Source: Mortierella sp. BCC40632 (lineage: Eukaryota; Mortierellomycota; Mortierellomycetes; Mortierellales; Mortierellaceae). From it: 64,000 nt of DNA. Positions 58,572-64,000 of the stretch are shown piece by piece. Positions within the stretch are counted from its first letter, which is position 1. The number at the start of each line of letters is the position of its first letter. Below the pieces are notes generated by a model. That model saw only the letters and a program-made list of their open reading frames with translations. It was not told the DNA's origin and searched no databases. A program made the translations under genes and the position numbers. The stretch lies in assembly GCA_011634665.1 (NCBI GenBank), contig WAEK01000005.1, forward strand, positions 984,001 to 1,048,000. The letters run 5' to 3'.

Positions 58572-60496
58572 TTACTCCTTGAGCTCAAGATGACCCTTGA
58601 CAGCACTTCCGACATTGATGATCTCAAGCAAGAACGCATCGTGGCCATACATCGAATCAAGTTCATAATAGGTCACATTCTTGTTGCCAGTCGAGCGCAG
58701 ACAATCTGCAATCTCCTTTTGTTGCCAAACAGGGAACAGAATGTCGGACTGAATACCCAACACCAACGTGGGAATATCCTTGAGTCGGCCCAATCCCTGA
58801 CGCAAATCATCCATCAGAGCCTTGGGATTGTCATCCAGCGCAGCATTCTCCTTAGCTGCCTGCTTGGCTTGCTTGGCCTGTTCCACAGCAACGCCTGTAG
58901 CACAAGCGACTGCAGAAGAATCCTGTTGTTGGAGTTGTTGCTGTTGGAGTTGCTCCTCGGCAGAAATGGCTGCATTCGTGGGAGCATCCGATCCCAAACC
59001 TTGCTCAAGTCGTTTGCTGTTACGCTCACGTCGGAGTCGGGTCGTCTCGCCGTATGAAGCCGAGAGATCAAACATGTCCATAGCCTTGGAGACGTATAGC
59101 AACGAGTTGGGATCGTACTGGAGACAGAACCGCTCGCCCTGATGGTCGAGATAGGTCTCGATCAAAAAGTCGGCACAGAGGGAGGGAGTGGTAGTAGGCT
59201 GGGCACGTTTCCGACCAAAGCGCTGCTCCCATTCAGGGCCGGACCGGTAAGAAATGGTAGCAATCTCACGAGCGAGCTTCATGCCGATGTGTGGAGGGAC
59301 CTTGTCGTAATAGAACCCCTTGTTCCAGTTGGGATCTGCCATGAGCACTAATAGAGCATCCAAGAAAGGACATGACCGTGTCAGTGCCGAGGCAATTTCT
59401 TTTTTTTTTCCTGCTCCGATAACTTTGTTCATGCCTCGCCCTGTTGTTCTGCTCTCCCTGCGTAAGCTAGTCCCTTCTTACCTTGGCGTTGAGTGAATCG
59501 AAGGGCGATCGAATAGGGATGGGACCGGGCCGCGGCTGAAATTGAGACGATCTTGCCGACTCTTTCCGGGAACAACATCGCTGCTGCAAGACTCTGCATA
59601 CCACCCATACTTGCACCTACCGAGGCGTGGAGCTTTTGGATACCCATCGCATCCAACATCTTGAATTGGGCCCGGACCATATCCGAAATGGTGACGATAG
59701 GGAACCGGGTTGCATATGGCTTTTGGTCCTTGGGATCGATGGAAGAAGGCCCTGTTGAGCCATAACAACCACCAATGACATTGGTGCAGATCACATGGAA
59801 TCGGTTCGTGTCGATCGCGAGTCCAGGCCCAATGAACTTTTCCCACCAGCCCGGAGCGGTGTTCGCCCCGTGCGACTTTGCATGGGACGAGGCTGAAAGA
59901 CCAGTATGGAGAAGAATAACGTTGGATTTATCTGCGTTCAGCTCACCCCACGATTCATATGCAATGTCAAACTCGGGCAAGATCCCACCATGGTCCAGCA
60001 AGAATGGTTCTGAATGATGGTAGATCGAGTAGCCCGAGACAGGGTTGTTGTAGGCAGGCTCGGGACCGCCGTCAAAAGATTGTTGAAGAAATCGTTGAGT
60101 ACGCTCCTGAAGAAGGTCGACACAAGGGAAAGCCATTGGAGGATTGCTGGACGAGTGCTCTGGCGCGGCGGTGGCCGGGGTTGTGGCGCTGGCCTCGGGC
60201 GCATTGGCAGAGCTGGACCAATGCGAGGTATGGAAGACTAGAAGAAAAAAGAGGAAGGATCCGGATCGGTTAGATTCTCAGGGCGAGTAACCACTCCCTT
60301 TTTGTTGTTGTTGTTGTTGCTGTTGTTGTTTTTTAAACTGTTGCTAATCTCTAGCTGCAGGAGGTGGGAAGGAAGTAGACTTGCGTTTTCGAGAAGCAGG
60401 GGTGGTGAAGGCGAGGGAAGGGCCCCTGTTTTGAGCAGCAGCCTTGACGACGCGGGCAGAGCCCTTGATGCCAGAAGAGATGAATCGGGGGTGCAT
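58572..60496 (-). CDS. MetX/CysA-family serine or homoserine O-acetyltransferase, probably mitochondrial
   Basis: Three exons: 60496-60385, 60237-59482 and 59347-58572, giving 547 aa. The first intron has a GC donor (C|GCAAGT) with a normal TAG acceptor; phases match. The core is an alpha/beta hydrolase with an oxyanion region ([15 protein letters not shown]), the nucleophile elbow [13 protein letters not shown], and a C-terminal Asp and His (GIQSDILFP and YGHDAFLLE). Blocks such as [27 protein letters not shown] and [15 protein letters not shown] point to the fungal CysA/Cys2 serine O-acetyltransferase branch rather than Met2, as I recall these families. That enzyme makes O-acetylserine for cysteine synthesis. 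A Gln-rich insert ([10 protein letters not shown]) sits in the lid region. The N-terminus ([17 protein letters not shown]) is basic and amphipathic, and RKLFHTS resembles a mitochondrial cleavage site. A shorter protein starting at 60136 is possible if intron 1 is wrong. Confidence 0.88.
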
Positions 60497-60863
60497 GAGT
60501 GCGGAGATGGAAGAGTGGATGGATGGGGAGAAAGGATGAAGAGAGAAAGAAGAAGATGAAGACGAAGATGAAGATGAAGAAAGAAAGAAAGACTCTGATC
60601 CAATCAATCCCCACGCCCACAGAGTCACTCTCTTTGTCTGTCTGTCTGTCTGTGTGTCTGTCAGCCTGTCTCTCACTTTCTGTTCACTCTCTGGGTGTCT
60701 CTGTCTGCGCTGGGAACAAAGTCTGAGTAATCAACACTCGACTGCTCGGCCACTGACTGTCCATTTTGGGTATATGGCGAAATCCAAACTCTATCTCGCG
60801 CCAAATGGTGCAAGCCCTGTGATTCCCGACTGGGTCCATCTCTTGCGCACTCTTTCTCATTTT

Positions 60864-60898
<35 letters not shown>

Positions 60899-61235
60899 CT
60901 CTCACTCTCACACACACACACTCTCTCTCTCTCTCTCTCTCTCTCTATCCATTCATGTGGGCTTGCTTCGCCGCCCTCCTCCACACTCCCGTGTCTTTCC
61001 ATACTCTCGGGCACCATTTGTCCAAGGAGATGTGACTGCTGTGTGCCCAGTGCACCCACACGCCCGTCTCATCCTCCTTCTTCCCTAACCCCACCTTCTT
61101 TCTACCGACACGTCCCGGTTCTGTTCCTTGGAGTTTACCAATGGTTCATTTTTTTAATTAAAATAATAGTTTAGATTGTCAAGTAGTGTACACCAATCCA
61201 ACATCCCACTATGGGAAGACAACGTCTTTGCTATG
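60497..61235. promoter_or_regulatory. Upstream region of the O-acyltransferase gene with microsatellites
   Basis: Holds a GAAGAT-type array (60545-60585), (GTCT)n (60634-60662), (TTTC)n (60863-60898) and (CT)n (60919-60947), plus a GTT array inside intron 1 nearby (60303-60330). No coding region is supported. The left part must contain the promoter of the minus-strand gene at 60496; the right end is the 3' region of the next minus-strand gene. Confidence 0.5.
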
Positions 61236-62489
61236 TTACATCAGGTACCCAGCAACGGCAACTGCGACCGCACCAACAATCTGAGTTCCCCACGACATTT
61301 GATTGGCCATTGCACCGTTCACCTTGGTAGGTGGAGCCAATGTTGGCGTGGGCTTCAACGTGAACGCAGTCGATGCTGTCGCGGCCACGGATGAGGGACC
61401 GGCCACTGCAGCAGAGGTTGTGGCGGAAGCACCATCGCTTGGAGCCGAACCACTGGGTGTTGATCCATTCGAAGGGGCACTGTTGTTATTGTCGCCAGGC
61501 GCCGCGGGTGTGGAAGGCTCTGTGGCATCGCCAGGGCTCGACCCATTGCCTGCACCATTGCCATTGCCCGCGCCAGAGCCATTGCCAGAGCCATCGCCTG
61601 CATCAGTGCCAGAGCCATCGCCTGCGCCGGAGCCAGAGCCAGGATCTCCACCCTTGCCCTTGTCGCCATCGCCCTTGTCACCATCGCCCTTGTCACCATC
61701 GCCCTTGTCACCATCGCCCTTGTCACCATCGCCCTTGTCCTTTCCGCTATCATCATGGCCCTTGTCGCCATCACCCTTGTCCTTGCCACTATCGTCCTTA
61801 TCTTTGCCGCTATCATCGTGGCCCTTTCCACCATCACCCTTGTCCTTGTCACCGTGATCCTTGTCGTCATCATGGTCATCGTGGTGATCATCGTCGTGAT
61901 CATCGTCGTGATCATCGTCATGGTCATCGTCGTGATCATCGTCATGGTCATCGTCATGGTCATCGTCATGGTCGTCGTCATGATCATCGTCATCGTCATC
62001 GTCATCGTGATCGTCATGATCATCGTCATCGTCGTCGTCATCGTCATGATCATCGTGATCGTCGTGATCATCGTCGTGATCATCGTCGTGATCATCGTCA
62101 TGATCATCGTCATGATCATCGTCGTGATCATCTTTGTCCTTATTCTTGTCCTTATTCTTGTCCTTATTCTTGTCCTTGTCCTTGTTCTCACCATTCTTTT
62201 TGTTGCTATTCTCCTTGAGCTCGGCCTTCTTGGCCTCATCCTTGGTGAGGTCCACATTCTTAGGATCGTTCTTATCTTTGGGGTTACTCTTGCTCGATGC
62301 GTCTTGACGGCGGGCAAGGGTTGCACCTACAGGGGCATAGGCGTTTTTGATAGTGACCTTTCTCTTGACAAGGTCTGGACGCAGGACTTCCCGCTGGGGG
62401 TCAATGGCAATTGCCTCAGCAGAAAGGGAGGTAGTGGCCATCAGAGCCACAGCGGCGGTGACAGCGAGAATAAAAGCTCGTGGCTGCAT
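61236..62489 (-). CDS. GPI-anchored His/Asp-repeat cell-surface protein
   Basis: Single exon, 417 aa. Residues 1-24 form a signal peptide (FILAVTAAVALMATTSLSAEA). A Lys-Arg near residue 42-43 and ARRQ near 59-62 are possible Kex2-type sites. A Lys/Asn/Asp segment (KDKNKDKNKDKN) leads into about 100 residues of HDDDHDDD-type repeats, then GDGDKG repeats and a Gly/Ser/Asn-rich stalk. The C-terminus (NGAMANQMSWGTQIVGAVAVAVAGYLM, with a small-residue site before a hydrophobic tail) fits GPI attachment. The protein should therefore sit in the wall or plasma membrane. Regular His among acidic residues suggests binding of Zn, Cu, Ni or Ca, but no known metal domain is present. The DNA repeat units (GATCATCGTCGT-type, plus strand) are tandem and likely length-variable. 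No close family is recognised. Confidence 0.85.
   Translation of the reverse strand: MQPRAFILAVTAAVALMATTSLSAEAIAIDPQREVLRPDLVKRKVTIKNAYAPVGATLARRQDASSKSNPKDKNDPKNVDLTKDEAKKAELKENSNKKNGENKDKDKNKDKNKDKNKDKDDHDDDHDDDHDDDHDDDHDDDHDDHDDHDDDDDDDDDHDDHDDDDDDDDHDDDHDDDHDDDHDDDHDDDHDDDHDDDHDDDHHDDHDDDKDHGDKDKGDGGKGHDDSGKDKDDSGKDKGDGDKGHDDSGKDKGDGDKGDGDKGDGDKGDGDKGDGDKGKGGDPGSGSGAGDGSGTDAGDGSGNGSGAGNGNGAGNGSSPGDATEPSTPAAPGDNNNSAPSNGSTPSGSAPSDGASATTSAAVAGPSSVAATASTAFTLKPTPTLAPPTKVNGAMANQMSWGTQIVGAVAVAVAGYLM
61675..62135. repeat. Coding tandem repeats (GDGDK and HDDD units)
   Basis: Two adjacent tandem arrays lie within the GPI protein gene: 15-bp units (TTGTCACCATCGCCC on plus) at about 61676-61740, and 9-12-bp units of the GATCATCGTC type at about 61875-62128. 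Both keep the reading frame. Confidence 0.9.
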
Positions 62490-63136
62490 GTTGAAGAGTG
62501 TGATGGAGGAAGAATTGAGGGAGTTGGAAACGAAGGAAGAGAGTGCGGAAACTAATGAAGTATGCGAGCGAGACTACTAGTGTGCCTGTGTCCGTTCCTG
62601 GTGCCTGTGTTAGAGGGTTGTGGACGATTGGACCGAAGTAGAAGGGAGGGAGAAGGGTATTAGGAGGTAGTAATAGTTTAGTAGCTGTTTAGGCTCTAGT
62701 ATTGATGGTCAAGTCGCAATGAAAAGGAAAAGAGTGGAAAAGTCAGCCTGCTGGACGAGGAGTTTGTATTTATACCCTTGAAACGGCACAAAGACTAGAG
62801 TGTAACAGCAACAAGAAGCTTCACAACAAGCGTAGATTTGTCCAAAGGTTGGTTCGAGGAGAAGGGAAGGAAAGGGGGAGCTGGAGTTGAAGAAAGGGAG
62901 GAGAGAGGAGACAGAGCGAGTGCAGGCATTCGCCATTGTTGCCTTGAATCGGTACAAATAAACAAAGAAAGAAAAGAAAAGGGCGAAAGCGCGTACAAGC
63001 GGAGGACAGACACGACTAGCGAGGTATTTTGTCGCCAGGGCAGCAGACGGTTTCTGTACTTGATCAGAACCCGTTGTCTATGCGCGCAGCATTGCATTCG
63101 CACCCTCTCCTGGTTGCCTCCCATTGACTTCCTCCA

Positions 63137-63180
<44 letters not shown>

Positions 63181-64000
63181 CGTCCGTCTGTCTGTCTGTT
63201 GCCTGTTTCCTCTTCTCTCCCATCCCCCGCCCCCTTTCCGTCTCCTCCTAGCAGGTCATGATCCCTTTTCCTTGAGTTCTGCACTGACAAGCACTCGTCT
63301 CGGGGACAATGGTCCTCGGCTTTGATCTACTCGCATGCATTTGATCATCGCTTTGGTTTCGTTCCATACTCACTCGTTGTTTTTACATTCTGGATACACG
63401 AACAGAACCTTTTTATTATTGTAATTATTATTAGGAGAAGGACTGAATAGTATACCTTGCCTTGCCCGGCTCTACTCTCGTATTAATGATGTAAAAGCAC
63501 GGTTCACCATGATGTGGCAGGAATCTGTTCCATGGTTCCTGACAATGGAAGGAACGGAGAAGTGGTGGCGGCGGTGCCGGAGATGAATGAAGTAAGGCGG
63601 GAAAGGCGGAGCGAAGGGGAGCACTATGAAAGAAAGTTCTGGTGTATCTTTCTGCAAGCGCACCAGGATATGCTCTTTTTGATGTTGTTGTCGTTGTTTC
63701 TCGCGCCTGATAGTAGCACTGGGTACTGTGATGACCTGGCTTCCCTCCATCCCCCTTTCCCTCGCCACAAGTGTATTTGGCAACACCATACATGCGCGAC
63801 TTTTCTTCTCTCGAATGAGCAACAGTGGAATTTTTTTTTTTTTTTTTTTTTTTTGCCTTTTTCTGCTGTTGTCGTTACTTTTTAGACTTTTTTTATTAGT
63901 GCCTTCATGCTCCTCGTCGCTTTCTCCTCTCTCCCCCCCGTTTCCCTCCCCTCTATTTGCTCTCTTTCTCTAGTCTCCCGAGATTGAACGGATACAAAAA
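62490..64000. other. Upstream region of the GPI protein gene, no further gene seen
   Basis: Contains the promoter of the minus-strand gene, a (CT)n/(GTCT)n tract (63138-63200), a T run (63831-63854) and pyrimidine-rich DNA at the window edge. Open frames here are short and lack motifs. A gene may begin beyond position 64000. Confidence 0.5.

Noticed and set aside
61303..62555. Plus-strand open frames of 184-281 codons across the GPI-protein gene
   Set aside because: They are translations of the same tandem repeats in other frames (Ser/Pro, His/Arg or Val/Ile arrays); only the minus frame has a signal peptide and GPI tail.

Overview
The window is nuclear DNA of a fungus, very probably a member of the Mortierellaceae (Mortierella, Linnemannia or a close relative). 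The best taxonomic marker is a 397-aa delta-12 fatty acid desaturase that starts MAPPNT and matches, nearly residue for residue as I remember it, the enzyme known from Mortierella alpina. Gene structure fits: short GT-AG introns (about 60-450 bp, one near 800 bp), pyrimidine-rich leaders, A/T homopolymers in introns and spacers, and abundant CT/GA, CA and CAA microsatellites.

Layout. 1-2.4 kb is repeat-rich spacer with a 347-bp hAT-like MITE (8-bp target duplication) and an isolated minus-strand exon. A PQ-loop membrane protein follows (3.0-3.9 kb), then threonyl-tRNA synthetase in five exons (7.0-10.2 kb), the delta-12 desaturase (14.4-15.6 kb) and a small type II membrane protein resembling a glycosyltransferase (19.8-20.4 kb). 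From 20.4 to 27.9 kb the DNA is mostly decayed. It holds a fragment with the hallmarks of a Fanzor/TnpB C-terminus (22.3-22.5 kb, minus) and a frameshifted multi-exon pseudogene of an uncharacterised fungal family (23.7-25.3 kb, minus).

A C2-pseudokinase gene occupies 27.9-32.8 kb; its first exon could not be placed, and the DNA upstream carries a decayed 0.2-kb duplication. An inverted repeat (arms about 0.65-0.78 kb, spacer 2.0 kb) lies at 32.9-36.4 kb. Then come an intronless low-complexity protein (37.2-39.8 kb), a CT/GA microsatellite zone (40.2-43.4 kb) and a RING-H2 membrane protein in three exons (43.4-48.1 kb). The last part is the most conventional: a leucine-rich-repeat-like protein of a fungal family (48.7-52.2 kb, minus) diverges from a nine-exon kinesin (53.4-58.3 kb, plus) that contains a 6-bp microexon. 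The kinesin converges on a MetX/CysA-family O-acyltransferase with a likely mitochondrial presequence and a GC-AG intron (58.6-60.5 kb, minus). A His/Asp-repeat GPI-anchored surface protein (61.2-62.5 kb, minus) closes the gene content.

The genes do not form one pathway; this is an ordinary eukaryotic neighbourhood of independent genes separated by relics. All exon boundaries were read by eye from splice signals, frame continuity and family expectations, without alignment or transcript data.
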